This document shows, one piece after another, positions 29,410-40,127 of a stretch of DNA of 47,824 nt. The DNA comes from Gammaproteobacteria bacterium (GTDB lineage: Bacteria; Pseudomonadota; Gammaproteobacteria; Enterobacterales; Psychrobiaceae): positions 1 to 47,824 of the forward strand of contig JABSRU010000034.1 in assembly GCA_013214965.1 (NCBI GenBank). Direction: 5' to 3'. A model generated the notes under the pieces. It saw only the letters and a list, made by a program, of their open reading frames with translations, had not been told where the DNA came from and ran no database searches. Made by a program: the position numbers and the translations under genes. Position 1 is the first letter of the stretch, and every line of letters starts with the position of its first letter.

Positions 29410-29426
29410 CTAAAGACCCTTCAAAT

Positions 29427-30695
29427 ATGAATCTAACCGAACTGAAGCAAAAGACGATTTCTGAGCTTTTCTCAATCGCCGAATCGATGGGACTAGACCA
29501 CTTAGCCCGTGCCCGTAAACAAGACATCATTTTCGCTATTTTAAAAGCACATGCAAAAAGCGGAGAAGACATCTTCGGTGACGGCGTTTTAGAAATACTA
29601 CAAGATGGCTTCGGCTTCTTACGTAGTTCTGACGCATCTTACCTTGCTGGCCCTGATGACATTTACGTTTCACCTAGCCAAATTCGTCGCTTCAGCATGC
29701 GTACTGGTGACACTATCGCTGGAAAAATTCGTCCGCCAAAAGATGGCGAGCGATACTTCGCACTACTTAAAGTACGTGAAGTTAACTTTGATACCCCAGA
29801 AAACTCACGTAATAAGATCTTATTTGAAAACTTAACGGCGATTCACCCGACTGAACGTTTTCGTTTAGAACGTGGTAACGGTAGTAAAGAAGATTTAACC
29901 GCTCGTATTATTGATTTATCATCACCGATTGGTAAAGGTCAACGTGGATTAATCGTTGCACCACCAAAAGCTGGTAAAACAATGCTACTACAGAGCATTG
30001 CACAATCAATCGCGACTAACAATCCTGAAGCTTACCTGATGGTATTGCTTATTGATGAGCGTCCGGAAGAAGTAACAGAAATGCGTCGCCTAGTTAAGGG
30101 AGAAGTTATTGCTTCTACCTTTGATGAACCAGCAAGTCGTCACGTACAAGTGGCTGAAATGGTCATTGAAAAAGCCAAAAGTATTGTTGAGCACAAAAAA
30201 GACGTGGTTATCTTACTTGATTCAATTACCCGTTTAGCGCGTGCGTACAACACGGTTATTCCATCATCAGGTAAAGTATTAACTGGTGGTATTGATGCCA
30301 ACGCTCTACACCGTCCAAAACGTTTCTTTGGTGCAGCACGTAATATCGAAGAAGGTGGCAGCTTAACTATCATCGCTACTGCGTTAGTCGATACAGGTTC
30401 TAAAATGGATGAAGTTATCTACGAAGAATTTAAAGGTACTGGTAACATGGAACTGCACTTAAGTCGTAAGATTGCTGAGCGTCGTATTTACCCTGCTATC
30501 GATATTACCCGTTCTGGTACTCGTCGCGAAGAGCTATTAACTAAGCCTGACGAACTACAAAAGAACTGGATTATCCGTAAAATCGTTCATCCAATGGGTG
30601 AAGTTGAAGCGGCTGAGTTCCTTATTGACCGCTTAGCAATGACTAAGACCAACGATGAGTTCTTTAAATCAATGAAAAGCCCAAAGGCTAAGTAA
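29427..30695 (+). CDS. rho: Transcription termination factor Rho
   Basis: A 422-residue hexameric RNA-dependent ATPase. The N-terminal [15 protein letters not shown] helical part is followed by the RNA-binding cold-shock domain ([22 protein letters not shown]). The Walker A is [12 protein letters not shown], the Q/R loops lie in [15 protein letters not shown], and [20 protein letters not shown] is the secondary RNA-site region. Length is typical. It is codon-rich in highly expressed choices and ends at a strong terminator. Confidence 0.97.
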   Translation: MNLTELKQKTISELFSIAESMGLDHLARARKQDIIFAILKAHAKSGEDIFGDGVLEILQDGFGFLRSSDASYLAGPDDIYVSPSQIRRFSMRTGDTIAGKIRPPKDGERYFALLKVREVNFDTPENSRNKILFENLTAIHPTERFRLERGNGSKEDLTARIIDLSSPIGKGQRGLIVAPPKAGKTMLLQSIAQSIATNNPEAYLMVLLIDERPEEVTEMRRLVKGEVIASTFDEPASRHVQVAEMVIEKAKSIVEHKKDVVILLDSITRLARAYNTVIPSSGKVLTGGIDANALHRPKRFFGAARNIEEGGSLTIIATALVDTGSKMDEVIYEEFKGTGNMELHLSRKIAERRIYPAIDITRSGTRREELLTKPDELQKNWIIRKIVHPMGEVEAAEFLIDRLAMTKTNDEFFKSMKSPKAK

Positions 30696-30716
30696 TCATT
30701 GATTATTAATGAAAAA

Positions 30717-30739
30717 GGAGCCCAATGGCTCCTTTTTTT
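30717..30739 (+). terminator. Intrinsic terminator after rho
   Basis: GGAGCC (30717-30722), loop CAAT, GGCTCC (30727-30732), then seven T. The stem can extend as A-T pairs. Confidence 0.9.
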
Positions 30740-30781
30740 ATATTCGCAACCGAATTGATATCGTCAAGTTAAATATAGCTA

Positions 30782-30797
30782 ATACCAATCTGATTAA
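30782..30797. repeat. Solo terminal repeat of the MITE-like element
   Basis: ATACCAATCTGATTAA is identical to the right terminal repeat of the element at 18244-18402 (reverse complement). No partner end is seen nearby. Its last four bases contain the stop codon of the adjacent Crp/Fnr-family gene. Confidence 0.65.
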
Positions 30798-31489
30798 ATC
30801 TGAAAAATCTCAGCGGTTAATTCCACTTCGCTGCATAATGTTTCTTTATCGAGCAAAATTATCGAATCGCCTTTTTCCTCGATAAGTCCCTGAGTTTTAA
30901 ATTTGCGTAAAATTCGAGAAAAAGTCTCTGGGGTAATATTTAATTGGCTCGCCAAGACTCGCTTCGGTTCCTGCAACTTTACCTTATTATTGTCAACCCC
31001 TTGCAACTGATACAAGTGACCAAGGTGCAGCACTAAACGTTGACTGGCATTAATGAAGGTTAATTTATCGACATTGTTGACTAAAGCGAATATTTTGGTG
31101 CTCATAAACCCGAGTAACTGGCAAGCGAGCTTCGGTGAGCTCTCAACAATCGACAATAACACCTCACGTTTAACCACCAACAATTCAGTCGCCACTTCGG
31201 TCTGCGCATTCATCGGATAACTAGGTGTTGGTAAAAACATCGCCATTTCTGCAATCCAACCGCCCGGAGAGAACAAATGAAAGACTTTCTCGTCACCTGC
31301 AGGTGTTACTCTAAAAAGTTTAACCTGACCCCGCTTTACGAGGTAGAAGTGAGTGGCGGGATCATCTTTAGTGAACAGCATTTGATTAGCAACCAAATGA
31401 ATGGTTTTGGCTGAATCTAACAATTGCTGCTGCTGCTGATCATCAAATAAACTCAGTAAGTTTCGAGCACCTTTAAACGAATGAAGCAT
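30794..31489 (-). CDS. Crp/Fnr-family transcriptional regulator
   Basis: A 231-residue protein with an N-terminal cyclic-nucleotide-binding-like beta roll (FYLVKRGQVKLFRVTPAGDEKVFHL as two runs: FYLVKRGQVKLF, GDEKVFHLFSPG), a long dimer helix, and a C-terminal winged helix (LASQLNITPETFSRILRKF). There are only two cysteines, so it cannot hold an FNR 4Fe-4S cluster. WIAEMAMF resembles Dnr/NnrR-type nitric-oxide sensors, but that is only a guess. Its stop codon lies within a repeat end. An FNR-like box lies 71 bp upstream. Confidence 0.85.
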   Translation of the reverse strand: MLHSFKGARNLLSLFDDQQQQQLLDSAKTIHLVANQMLFTKDDPATHFYLVKRGQVKLFRVTPAGDEKVFHLFSPGGWIAEMAMFLPTPSYPMNAQTEVATELLVVKREVLLSIVESSPKLACQLLGFMSTKIFALVNNVDKLTFINASQRLVLHLGHLYQLQGVDNNKVKLQEPKRVLASQLNITPETFSRILRKFKTQGLIEEKGDSIILLDKETLCSEVELTAEIFQI

Positions 31490-31559
31490 GGGACAACCCT
31501 TTTTAATTGTATTATTGCTAACAAGTTACGCATAGTAGCCTATTAACATTTATCAATTA

Positions 31560-31573
31560 TTGATCGTTATCAG
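31560..31573. promoter_or_regulatory. FNR/Dnr-type box
   Basis: TTGATCGTTATCAG matches TTGAT-N4-ATCAA at nine of ten defined bases. It lies 71-84 bp upstream of the Crp/Fnr-family gene and just beyond the hutI stop, so it could control this regulator. Confidence 0.5.
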
Positions 31574-31600
31574 TTTTATTGCAGTGTTATTCCATGATCA

Positions 31601-32833
31601 TTAGCCGACAATTTTGCCAGCTTTAATAACTTGCAAGCATGGATTAACCCCAAATTGATAAGACAACTGGGCAGGGTGTTCAATATCCCACAGTACCAAA
31701 TCTGCTTGCTTACCTACTGTTAGCGACCCAACGTTTTCAGATATTCCAAGTGCTTTCGCCGCATTAATGGTCACTCCAGCTAAGGCCTCAAAGGGGGTCA
31801 TTCGAAACAGAGTGCATGCCATGTTGAGCATTAATTGTAATGAACATAATGGTGAAGAACCGGGATTCGAATCAGTAGCGATAGCCATTGGCACCTTATA
31901 TTGACGCAACAAATCAAAAGGCGGTAGTTTGGTTTCTCGTAAAAAATAAAAAGCCCCTGGTAGCACAACCGCAACGGTGCCAGATGCAGCAATCGCCTTA
32001 ACTCCCTCTTCATCCAGATATTCAATATGATCAACCGACAATGCTTGATAGCTAGCCGCTAACTCACTGCCACCCAAATTAGACATCTGCTCAGCATGGA
32101 GTTTAATCGGTAAATTATGCTTTTGAGCCGCATCAAATACCCGTTTAGTTTGCGCTAGACTAAAACCAACAGATTCACAAAACGCATCAACTGCATCCGC
32201 CAGGTTTTCAGCAACCACTTGCTCAATCATTTCACCGCAGACTAAATCGATATAAGCTTCGGGAGCATCTTTAAACTCAGGCGGTAAAGCATGTGCCCCT
32301 AAAAATGTCGTTTTAATATCGACCGGATGATGTTGTGCTAATAACCGAGCGACCCGTAACATTTTTATTTCAGTCGCGGTATCTAAACCATAACCTGATT
32401 TAATCTCAACCGTGGTGACTCCCTCTTTCATCAAGGCATTCAATCTATTTTTAGCCCCCACGTAAAGCGTTTCTTCATCGGCTTGACGTGTCGCTTTCAC
32501 CGTAGACACAATCCCGCCACCAGCATTGGCAATATCTTGATAACTTGCACCCTCGAGCCTCATCTCAAATTCACTGGCTCTGTTACCACCATACACCAGG
32601 TGAGAATGGCAATCGATTAAACCAGGGGTTATCCAACCGCCCTTACCTTGATAAGTCGGGGTCGCTAACACATCGAATGATGGCAGTTTCGCTCTAGGGC
32701 CAAGCCAGGCAATTTTGCCATCTTTAATCGCAATGGCAGCATTTTCTATGATCCCATAATCATCATTATTGATAGTGGCAAGATTAACATCAAGCCAGAC
32801 GCTATCGAATTCAGTGTTATTTATCATAGACAT
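31601..32833 (-). CDS. hutI: Imidazolonepropionase
   Basis: A 410-residue amidohydrolase hydrolysing imidazolonepropionate to formiminoglutamate, the third step of histidine degradation. [16 protein letters not shown] carries the metal-binding Hx[12 protein letters not shown] and [10 protein letters not shown] hold further ligands. AGG lies 6 nt before the ATG. It is divergent from hutC-hutU-hutH across 118 bp that hold the HutC operator. Confidence 0.96.
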   Translation of the reverse strand: MSMINNTEFDSVWLDVNLATINNDDYGIIENAAIAIKDGKIAWLGPRAKLPSFDVLATPTYQGKGGWITPGLIDCHSHLVYGGNRASEFEMRLEGASYQDIANAGGGIVSTVKATRQADEETLYVGAKNRLNALMKEGVTTVEIKSGYGLDTATEIKMLRVARLLAQHHPVDIKTTFLGAHALPPEFKDAPEAYIDLVCGEMIEQVVAENLADAVDAFCESVGFSLAQTKRVFDAAQKHNLPIKLHAEQMSNLGGSELAASYQALSVDHIEYLDEEGVKAIAASGTVAVVLPGAFYFLRETKLPPFDLLRQYKVPMAIATDSNPGSSPLCSLQLMLNMACTLFRMTPFEALAGVTINAAKALGISENVGSLTVGKQADLVLWDIEHPAQLSYQFGVNPCLQVIKAGKIVG

Positions 32834-32886
32834 AAAAAACCTATTTTTTATTTATCAAAAATTTGAATAAATAATACCCGCCAGCA

Positions 32887-32900
32887 CTTGTATATACAAG
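32887..32900. promoter_or_regulatory. HutC operator palindrome
   Basis: CTTGTATATACAAG is a perfect 14-bp palindrome in the hutI/hutC intergenic region, closely like the CTTGTAT-type sites bound by HutC, which is released by urocanate. One site can serve both divergent promoters. Confidence 0.8.
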
Positions 32901-32927
32901 TTTAATGTGAGATTTTATAAAGCATCT

Positions 32928-32933
32928 TATAAT
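32928..32933 (+). promoter_or_regulatory. -10 element of the hutC-hutU-hutH promoter
   Basis: A perfect TATAAT lies 28 bp after the HutC palindrome and 19 bp before the hutC ATG. No good -35 is seen at the proper spacing, which suggests weak basal activity or need for an activator. Confidence 0.5.
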
Positions 32934-32951
32934 TAACCTCAAGCTAACCCG

Positions 32952-33659
32952 ATGGCCATTGCTAAATTCGAACAAATTAAACAATTCATTTATCGCCAAA
33001 TTGAAATGTCAGTGTGGCCAGAGAATTCTAAAGTACCATCGGAGAATGCCCTTGCCCAGCAATTTAATTGCAGCCGTATGACTGCTCGGCGCGCACTCAC
33101 CGAATTATGTGACACCGCCGTATTAGTGCGTAGTCAAGGTCGAGGAACTTTTGTTGCCACCCTAAAATCACAATCGTCAGCATTAGAAATTAAAAATATT
33201 AGTGATGAAATCCGCCAACGTGGTCATCAATATTCAGTCAAAATTTTACTGCTCGAACAGCGTGAGGCCGATCAAGAAGTCGCAATCACCTTAGGGCTTA
33301 CAGCAGGTGACACGGTTTACTTTTCATCTCTCATTCACTTAGAGAACAAACTACCGGTCCAACTAGAGCACCGTTATGTCAATCCTGCCATGGTGCCAAA
33401 CTACTTAACCAATGATTTTAACTGCTTAACGCCCCATGAAATATTAAGCAAAGCAGCACCTCTGACCGAGGCTGAACATATTATTGAAGCAACAATGCCT
33501 GTACAAGAAATCATCAACCAATTACAACTTGCACCCAATGAGCCTTGCCTTGAGATAAAACGTCGGACGTTTAGCTCTAAAGGCGTGGTAAGTTTTGCGC
33601 GATTAATCCATCCAAGCAGTCGCTTTAGATTAGGTGGCCGCTTCAACGTTTCGACATAA
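32952..33659 (+). CDS. hutC: Histidine utilisation repressor HutC (GntR family)
   Basis: A 235-residue repressor. The N-terminal GntR winged helix (VPSENALAQQFNCSRMTARRAL, in two runs VPSENALAQQF and SRMTARRALTEL) is followed by a UTRA ligand domain (RGHQYSVKILLLEQREA to HPSSRFRLGGRF). The family binds urocanate. It is the first gene of hutC-hutU-hutH, so it is likely autoregulated. Confidence 0.93.
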   Translation: MAIAKFEQIKQFIYRQIEMSVWPENSKVPSENALAQQFNCSRMTARRALTELCDTAVLVRSQGRGTFVATLKSQSSALEIKNISDEIRQRGHQYSVKILLLEQREADQEVAITLGLTAGDTVYFSSLIHLENKLPVQLEHRYVNPAMVPNYLTNDFNCLTPHEILSKAAPLTEAEHIIEATMPVQEIINQLQLAPNEPCLEIKRRTFSSKGVVSFARLIHPSSRFRLGGRFNVST

Positions 33660-33676
33660 TTTAAGGATCATTAGCT

Positions 33677-35365
33677 ATGAGTAATGATAATAGAATCGAT
33701 AACAGTCGCGTGATTCACGCGCCAACAGGCACTAAGTTAACTTGTAAAAGCTGGCTTACCGAAGCACCCATGCGGATGCTCATGAATAATCTCGACCCCA
33801 TGGTTGCGGAACACCCACAATCGTTAGTGGTTTATGGTGGGATTGGTCGTGCAGCTCGTAATTGGGCATGTTATGACAAAATTATTGAAACACTGCAACG
33901 TTTAGAAGATGATGAAACGTTGCTGGTGCAATCAGGACAACCCGCCGGCGTATTCAAGACACACACCAATGCACCGCGCGTGTTAATTGCTAATTCAAAC
34001 TTAGTCCCTAACTGGGCTAACTGGGAGCATTTTAACGAATTAGACCGTAAAGGGTTAATGATGTATGGCCAAATGACCGCAGGTTCTTGGATATATATTG
34101 GCTCTCAGGGCATTGTTCAAGGCACCTACGAAACTTTCGTGGAAATGGCACGTCAACATTTCGACGGACAAGCTAAGGGCAAATGGATCTTAACCGGTGG
34201 CCTCGGTGGTATGGGTGGTGCACAGCCATTAGCAGCGACCATGGCAGGTTATTGTATGTTAGCGATCGATGTCGATGAAACTCGTATTGATTACCGGATA
34301 GAAACGGGCTACGTCGATAAAAAAGCCACCAGCCTCGACCAAGCATTAACCTTCATTAACGACGCTATTGCCCAAGGTGAAGCAATTTCCGTCGGCTTAG
34401 TCGGTAACGCCGCCGATGTGTTTAGTGACTTAGTTGATCGTAATGTCACTCCCGATATAGTAACCGACCAAACCAGCGCCCATGATCCACTTAATGGTTA
34501 TTTACCACAGGGCTGGACCATGGAATATGCCGCTAAACAACGCCTAGTCGATGAAGCCGGTGTGGTTAAAGCCGCTAAAGACTCAATGGCAGTCCAAGTT
34601 AAGGCTATGCTGACTTTTCAACAACGTGGTGCGCCGACGGTTGATTATGGTAATAACATTCGCCAAATGGCCTATGAAGCGGGTGTTGAAAATGCGTTTG
34701 ATTTCCCAGGTTTTGTTCCCGCTTATGTCCGTCCGTTATTCTGTGAAGGCATTGGTCCATTCCGTTGGGTTGCTCTGTCTGGTGATCCTGAAGATATTTA
34801 TAAAACCGATCAAAAAGTCAAAGAGCTGATCCCTGATAACCCACACCTTCACAACTGGCTTGATATGGCGCGCGAGCGTATTCAATTCCAAGGGCTACCA
34901 GCCCGTATTTGTTGGGTTGGTTTAAAAGACCGTGCCCGTTTAGCGACAGCATTCAACGAGATGGTTAAGAGTGGTGAATTATCTGCACCAGTGGTTATTG
35001 GTCGCGATCATTTAGACTCTGGCTCGGTAGCTTCACCGAATCGTGAAACAGAATCGATGCTTGATGGCTCTGACGCAGTGTCAGATTGGCCATTACTGAA
35101 TGCCTTATTAAACACGGCCAGTGGCGCAACTTGGGTATCATTACACCATGGTGGCGGTGTCGGTATGGGCTTTAGCCAACACTCTGGCGTCGTCATTGTC
35201 GCTGATGGCAGCGACGAAGCTGGCGAACGGATCAGCCGCGTGCTGTGGAACGATCCGGCAACGGGCGTCATGCGTCATGCCGATGCCGGTTATGAAATAG
35301 CGCGCAAGTGCGCCGCTGAACAACGTTTAGATCTTCCAATGATTAATCAACAAGTAGAAAAATAA
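33677..35365 (+). CDS. hutU: Urocanate hydratase
   Basis: A 562-residue NAD-dependent enzyme converting urocanate to imidazolonepropionate. [48 protein letters not shown] and the [14 protein letters not shown] region are family signatures, and [23 protein letters not shown] follows (written here only as NWLDMARER...ARICWVG). Length is normal. AAGGATC precedes the ATG, 17 bp after hutC. Its stop overlaps the hutH start (TAATG). Confidence 0.97.
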   Translation: MSNDNRIDNSRVIHAPTGTKLTCKSWLTEAPMRMLMNNLDPMVAEHPQSLVVYGGIGRAARNWACYDKIIETLQRLEDDETLLVQSGQPAGVFKTHTNAPRVLIANSNLVPNWANWEHFNELDRKGLMMYGQMTAGSWIYIGSQGIVQGTYETFVEMARQHFDGQAKGKWILTGGLGGMGGAQPLAATMAGYCMLAIDVDETRIDYRIETGYVDKKATSLDQALTFINDAIAQGEAISVGLVGNAADVFSDLVDRNVTPDIVTDQTSAHDPLNGYLPQGWTMEYAAKQRLVDEAGVVKAAKDSMAVQVKAMLTFQQRGAPTVDYGNNIRQMAYEAGVENAFDFPGFVPAYVRPLFCEGIGPFRWVALSGDPEDIYKTDQKVKELIPDNPHLHNWLDMARERIQFQGLPARICWVGLKDRARLATAFNEMVKSGELSAPVVIGRDHLDSGSVASPNRETESMLDGSDAVSDWPLLNALLNTASGATWVSLHHGGGVGMGFSQHSGVVIVADGSDEAGERISRVLWNDPATGVMRHADAGYEIARKCAAEQRLDLPMINQQVEK

Positions 35366-36897
35366 TGGATAAATTACAAATTACCCCAGGTCTCTTGACC
35401 TTAAGTCAGTTAAGACACATTAGTCGTCATCCGATCTCGCTATCCCTTGCTCCTAGTGCGACCGCGGCCATTAATAAAAGTGCTGCTGTGGTACAAGATA
35501 TCATTGCTGAAGATCGCGTCGTTTATGGGATTAATACTGGCTTTGGCTTATTAGCAAATACTCGTATTCCGAAAGACAAACTCGAAGAGTTACAGCGTTC
35601 GATTGTACTATCGCATTCTGCCGGTACCGGTAAATACATGAGCGATGCTACGGTACGTTTAATGATGACATTAAAGATTAACTCATTAGCACGGGGTTTT
35701 TCAGGGATCCGCTTAGTCGTTATTGAAGCATTAATGACATTGGTCAGTGCTCAGGTCTATCCTTGCGTACCGGAAAAAGGTTCGGTGGGTGCATCGGGTG
35801 ATTTAGCACCACTGTCACACATGAGTGCAGCGTTATTAGGCGAAGGAGAAGTACGCTTCAAAGGCCAACTGATGCCAGCAACTGAAGGCTTAAAAATAGC
35901 CGGTCTCGAGCCAATGATCCTGATCGCTAAAGAAGGATTAGCATTACTTAATGGTACACAAGCCTCTACCGCTTTAGCCTTGGAAGGCTTGTTCCATGCT
36001 GAAGATCTGTATGCCAGTGCCAGTGTGATTGGTGCGATGAGCGTAGAAGCAGCCTTAGGCTCTCGCAGCCCATTTGATGCTCGTGTTCATGCTGTACGTG
36101 GTCAGCAGGGTCAAATAGATGCTGCCGCTATTTATCGCGACTTGCTAACGGACAGTAGTGAACTATGTCAGTCACATCAAAACTGTGACAAAGTGCAAGA
36201 CCCTTATAGCTTACGTTGCCAACCTCAAGTGATGGGTGCTTGCTTAACGCAGTTACGTCATGCCGCTGAAGTATTACGGGTCGAAGCAAACGGGGTAACG
36301 GATAACCCATTAGTCTTTGCTGATGAAGGCGATATTATTTCTGGCGGTAACTTCCACGCAGAGCCAGTCGCTTTTGTTGCGGATAACTTAGCCTTAGTGA
36401 TTGCTGAAATAGGCTCAATGTCAGAGCGTCGTATGGCGTTATTGATCGATAGCAGCATTAGTAAATTACCGGCATTTTTAGTCGATAATGGCGGTATTAA
36501 CTCTGGCTTTATGATTGCACAGGTAACGAGTGCTGCACTCGCCAGCGAAAACAAATCATTGGCTCACCCGGCATCCGTTGATAGCTTACCAACCAGTGCC
36601 AACCAAGAAGATCATGTTTCTATGGCTACGTTTGCGGCACGTCGTTTACGCTATATGAGCGAAAATACCCGTGGCGTATTGGCCATTGAATACTTAGCAG
36701 CTGCCCAAGGCATGGATTTTAGAGCGCCATTGTTATCGACTGCAAAAATTGAAGAAGCTAAATTAATTCTGCGTGAAGAAGTTGATTTTTACGATAAAGA
36801 TCGCTACTTCTCGCCAGATATTGAAAATGCGACCACCCTATTAAAGCAGGCCGCTTTAAATCATTTAATTTTACCGAATATGCTCGCTAGTTTTTAA
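35365..36897 (+). CDS. hutH: Histidine ammonia-lyase
   Basis: A 510-residue lyase removing ammonia from histidine to give urocanate. [14 protein letters not shown] contains the Ala-Ser-Gly that forms the MIO cofactor. YGINTGFG and LLNGTQ are active-site segments. The start shares one base with the hutU stop, so they are translationally coupled. No hutG (formimidoylglutamase) lies next to it, so that step must be encoded elsewhere or by another route. Confidence 0.97.
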   Translation: MDKLQITPGLLTLSQLRHISRHPISLSLAPSATAAINKSAAVVQDIIAEDRVVYGINTGFGLLANTRIPKDKLEELQRSIVLSHSAGTGKYMSDATVRLMMTLKINSLARGFSGIRLVVIEALMTLVSAQVYPCVPEKGSVGASGDLAPLSHMSAALLGEGEVRFKGQLMPATEGLKIAGLEPMILIAKEGLALLNGTQASTALALEGLFHAEDLYASASVIGAMSVEAALGSRSPFDARVHAVRGQQGQIDAAAIYRDLLTDSSELCQSHQNCDKVQDPYSLRCQPQVMGACLTQLRHAAEVLRVEANGVTDNPLVFADEGDIISGGNFHAEPVAFVADNLALVIAEIGSMSERRMALLIDSSISKLPAFLVDNGGINSGFMIAQVTSAALASENKSLAHPASVDSLPTSANQEDHVSMATFAARRLRYMSENTRGVLAIEYLAAAQGMDFRAPLLSTAKIEEAKLILREEVDFYDKDRYFSPDIENATTLLKQAALNHLILPNMLASF

Positions 36898-39800
36898 TTA
36901 ACCTTGGTTAATTATTTCTGGTAAGCCAATATAATGTCCTTGGGCAAAATCAACGCCGATTTGCTCAAGGCATTCTAAGGTCGCTGCATTTTCAACATAT
37001 TCCGCAATGGTTTTTTTATTCATGACATGAGCTATCTCGTTAATCGACCGGACCATCGCATAATCAATGGCATCGTTTGCCATATCCGTGACAAAACAAC
37101 CGTCAATCTTAACAAAATCTACCGGTAAATTCTTTAAATAGCCAAACGACGACACACCACTGCCAAAGTCATCGAGGGCAAATAAACAGCCCCGTTTTTT
37201 AAATTCATCAATAAAACGAGTCGCACCCGCTAAATTTGAAATAGCGGCTGTTTCTGTTATTTCGAAACATATCTTATCCCCAGGAAGACCGTAGCGCTCG
37301 AACTGAAAAATCACATATTCTAAAAAATCTTCGTCGCTGAGTGAATATCCCGACAAATTCACCGCACAATGAGCCATTTCATCGATCTGACTCGCCGGGC
37401 TAGCTAACCACCTAAACGCATTTAAGACCACCCATTCATCAATCCGAGTCGACAAATGGTATCTCTCTGCCGCGGGCAAAAAGGCATCGGGTAATATCAC
37501 TCGGCCGCCATCATGCAAACGAATTAATAGCTCATAACTTGGCTTTTCATTGTTAGGGCCTATTGCCGAAATCTTTTGAGCATATAGACAAAATTTATTT
37601 TCCCATATCGCGTCTTTTATCCGCGTCGCCCAAGCCAATTCACCACGACGGCGACTAATGTCCTGATTGCTTTCTTGATATATATTAACCCGATTACGGC
37701 CTGCTTCTTTCGCCGTATAACAAGCCTCATCGGCAGCGCTCATGATTTTAGTGATAGTATCGGTCTCGCTGTTAATAATCGCGACACCAATACTGACCCC
37801 GATTGAATAGCTGGTGTTCTTCCAAATAAACTTATAATCGTGAATCAGCTGACGAATAGCATCTGCAATATTAATGGCCTGTTTTAAAGAGCAAAATTCC
37901 ATTAAAATTGCAAATTCATCACCGCCGAGTCGTGCCACTACATCGCTCTTACGCACTTTCAGTTTTAGTATTTCAGCAATGTTTTTAAGTAAAATGTCTC
38001 CGGCTAAATGACCACATGAGTCATTGACCAATTTGAACTGATCTAAATCGAGAAAACATAAAATATGCTCAGTGTCTTTTTCACTGCTGTTGTCGAGCAA
38101 CGCTTGTAAAATCCGCTCAAATTCATGACGGTTTAATAAATCAGTCAAGGAATCATGGGAAGCTTGGTAGGTCAGTTTCTGCGACAGTTTATGTTTTTCA
38201 GAAATGTCTTCGGAGACAATAAACAACTGAATTTTCTGCATCGGTTTTTCGACAACTCGAGCCGACTCCTTAACCCAGATCACCTTACCTGACTTATGGA
38301 TTTTTCGTAATTCCCAACTGTGGACCCTTTGCTGCTCTAATACACAATTATTGATATAACCAACTAATTTTTCTTGATCCTCATGTTGATATAGCTCAAT
38401 AACATCACGACCGATCAGTTCTTCGACCTGATAACCAAGTTCTTGAGCGCCAAAGACGTTGGCCGAGGTAATAATAGACTCTTCATTGATGGTAAAGAAC
38501 ATTGATGGCGTGTCATCATACATCGACTGTAAGCGCTGCTCACTGGTGGCTAATGCTTGTTGAATTAATTTAAGCGGCGTTATATCGCGAGCCGTCACCG
38601 CAACACCAATAATATTACCATCGGCATCAAATGCAGGGTTATGTTTCCCTTGAATCCACAATGGCTTACCATTGGGACCCGATCTAGTAAACTCAGTCAC
38701 AGATGACTTACCATCCAGCAGTGAGGCATCTAAACTCTTTTTTAATCCACCGTAAAAAACTTTATCACCATGAAGTTCGGCCACCGTATGGTATAGGATT
38801 TGCTCCATCGTTTTATTAAACTTTTGACAATACGCCCTATTCAATGCCTGATATCTGTAATTAGTATCAATAAATGCCATTAAATCATCTGATGATGAGA
38901 GTATTTCATGATAATATTTCACAAAATCTTTATTTTTTTGTCGCTCAATTTCATAGGATGCCCTCTGGGCAAACGCTTCCAATATGGGCAATATTCGGCT
39001 CGCCTGATGAATCGGCTTTTTATTGACAATAATAATTAAGCCAAGTGGATTATTATTTGAATCAAAGAGAGGCGTCGCAATGTAACCGCTAGCATTAGTA
39101 TATTGCAATAATTTAAATTCAGGAAACAGTGTTTGAACGTCAGTAGGATACGATCTTGATTGTTGCTTTATCACCGTTTCGCAGGGTGTATTAGCCACTG
39201 GATATTCGATTGGCTCTAAAAATTCGCCACGGTGATAAACCGCATGAGATTTTATCATTTGTTGATTAACCGACAACCGACCAATTAAGGCATAATCAAC
39301 ATCAAATATATCACCAATAATCTTCGCTAGCTGCGGAAAAAAATCATCACCAATTGGTAAGCGGTACCCTCTCGTTAAGGCATCAATCGAGTTTTGAGTG
39401 CGGCAACGTTCAATTTCCACTCCTGTGCGCGCGGCATAGGAGAGTAAAATAGTGCGCAAAGTGCTGATATTATTATCGATAGTTTCAGAATCCATCACCG
39501 CAATGAAGCCAATAATCTCGCCATTAGTGCTTCGGATTGGTACCGCCATATAAGACGTGATGTTGTGTTGAATAAAAAATGGATCGGCGGGAAAGATGGA
39601 TTGTGCATCATCAGCATGGTAATAATCCTGCCCAGAAAACATCAATTCACAGGGGGTACCTTTAATATCATATTCAATATTTTGGACAATCCGATCAGTA
39701 TTCCAAAATGCCAATGATTTAACCACATCGGAGCTCATATCATAACATTCAGAAATAATCACAAAACGAACATTAAGCATCTTCGCTAAATGTTCGGCCA

Positions 39801-39936
39801 TCATTGAAAAACAATGGGTAACCGGTATTGAAATTAACTGTTTCATCAGTAATTGGTAGTTGGTCGTATCAATAATTTTATTGGTACTATCATCTTGCTG
39901 TGTTGGCATTAAACCGTCCATGTTATGGATTTTCAT
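36898..39936 (-). CDS. GAF-GAF-PAS-PAS-GGDEF-EAL signalling protein
   Basis: A 1012-residue cytosolic protein with no membrane helix. Two GAF domains (about residues 30-180 and 185-340) precede two PAS domains (about 345-460 and 470-590). A GGDEF domain has its signature intact at residues 671-675. An EAL domain follows, with signature ELL at 802-804, the later EITET, DDFGSG and VKIDG motifs present. It is likely to make and/or break cyclic di-GMP in response to a small ligand, but direction of activity cannot be decided. The stop directly abuts the hutH stop. Confidence 0.93.
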   Translation of the reverse strand: MKIHNMDGLMPTQQDDSTNKIIDTTNYQLLMKQLISIPVTHCFSMMAEHLAKMLNVRFVIISECYDMSSDVVKSLAFWNTDRIVQNIEYDIKGTPCELMFSGQDYYHADDAQSIFPADPFFIQHNITSYMAVPIRSTNGEIIGFIAVMDSETIDNNISTLRTILLSYAARTGVEIERCRTQNSIDALTRGYRLPIGDDFFPQLAKIIGDIFDVDYALIGRLSVNQQMIKSHAVYHRGEFLEPIEYPVANTPCETVIKQQSRSYPTDVQTLFPEFKLLQYTNASGYIATPLFDSNNNPLGLIIIVNKKPIHQASRILPILEAFAQRASYEIERQKNKDFVKYYHEILSSSDDLMAFIDTNYRYQALNRAYCQKFNKTMEQILYHTVAELHGDKVFYGGLKKSLDASLLDGKSSVTEFTRSGPNGKPLWIQGKHNPAFDADGNIIGVAVTARDITPLKLIQQALATSEQRLQSMYDDTPSMFFTINEESIITSANVFGAQELGYQVEELIGRDVIELYQHEDQEKLVGYINNCVLEQQRVHSWELRKIHKSGKVIWVKESARVVEKPMQKIQLFIVSEDISEKHKLSQKLTYQASHDSLTDLLNRHEFERILQALLDNSSEKDTEHILCFLDLDQFKLVNDSCGHLAGDILLKNIAEILKLKVRKSDVVARLGGDEFAILMEFCSLKQAINIADAIRQLIHDYKFIWKNTSYSIGVSIGVAIINSETDTITKIMSAADEACYTAKEAGRNRVNIYQESNQDISRRRGELAWATRIKDAIWENKFCLYAQKISAIGPNNEKPSYELLIRLHDGGRVILPDAFLPAAERYHLSTRIDEWVVLNAFRWLASPASQIDEMAHCAVNLSGYSLSDEDFLEYVIFQFERYGLPGDKICFEITETAAISNLAGATRFIDEFKKRGCLFALDDFGSGVSSFGYLKNLPVDFVKIDGCFVTDMANDAIDYAMVRSINEIAHVMNKKTIAEYVENAATLECLEQIGVDFAQGHYIGLPEIINQG

Positions 39937-40127
39937 TTTAAATAAAATTAAAAGCTTCTTTTATACTAAAGTTAACATCCCGCTTTATTATTGCAAGCCT
40001 CTAAAGACCAGTTATCCCTGCACTCTACTTGAAAAACGCCATCAATTATTGACTGAGTCGATATCCTCTCTAAAATAGATTTTCTCAGCTCACATAAAGA
40101 TTATAAAAAGAAAAGGAGTAAAAACTG

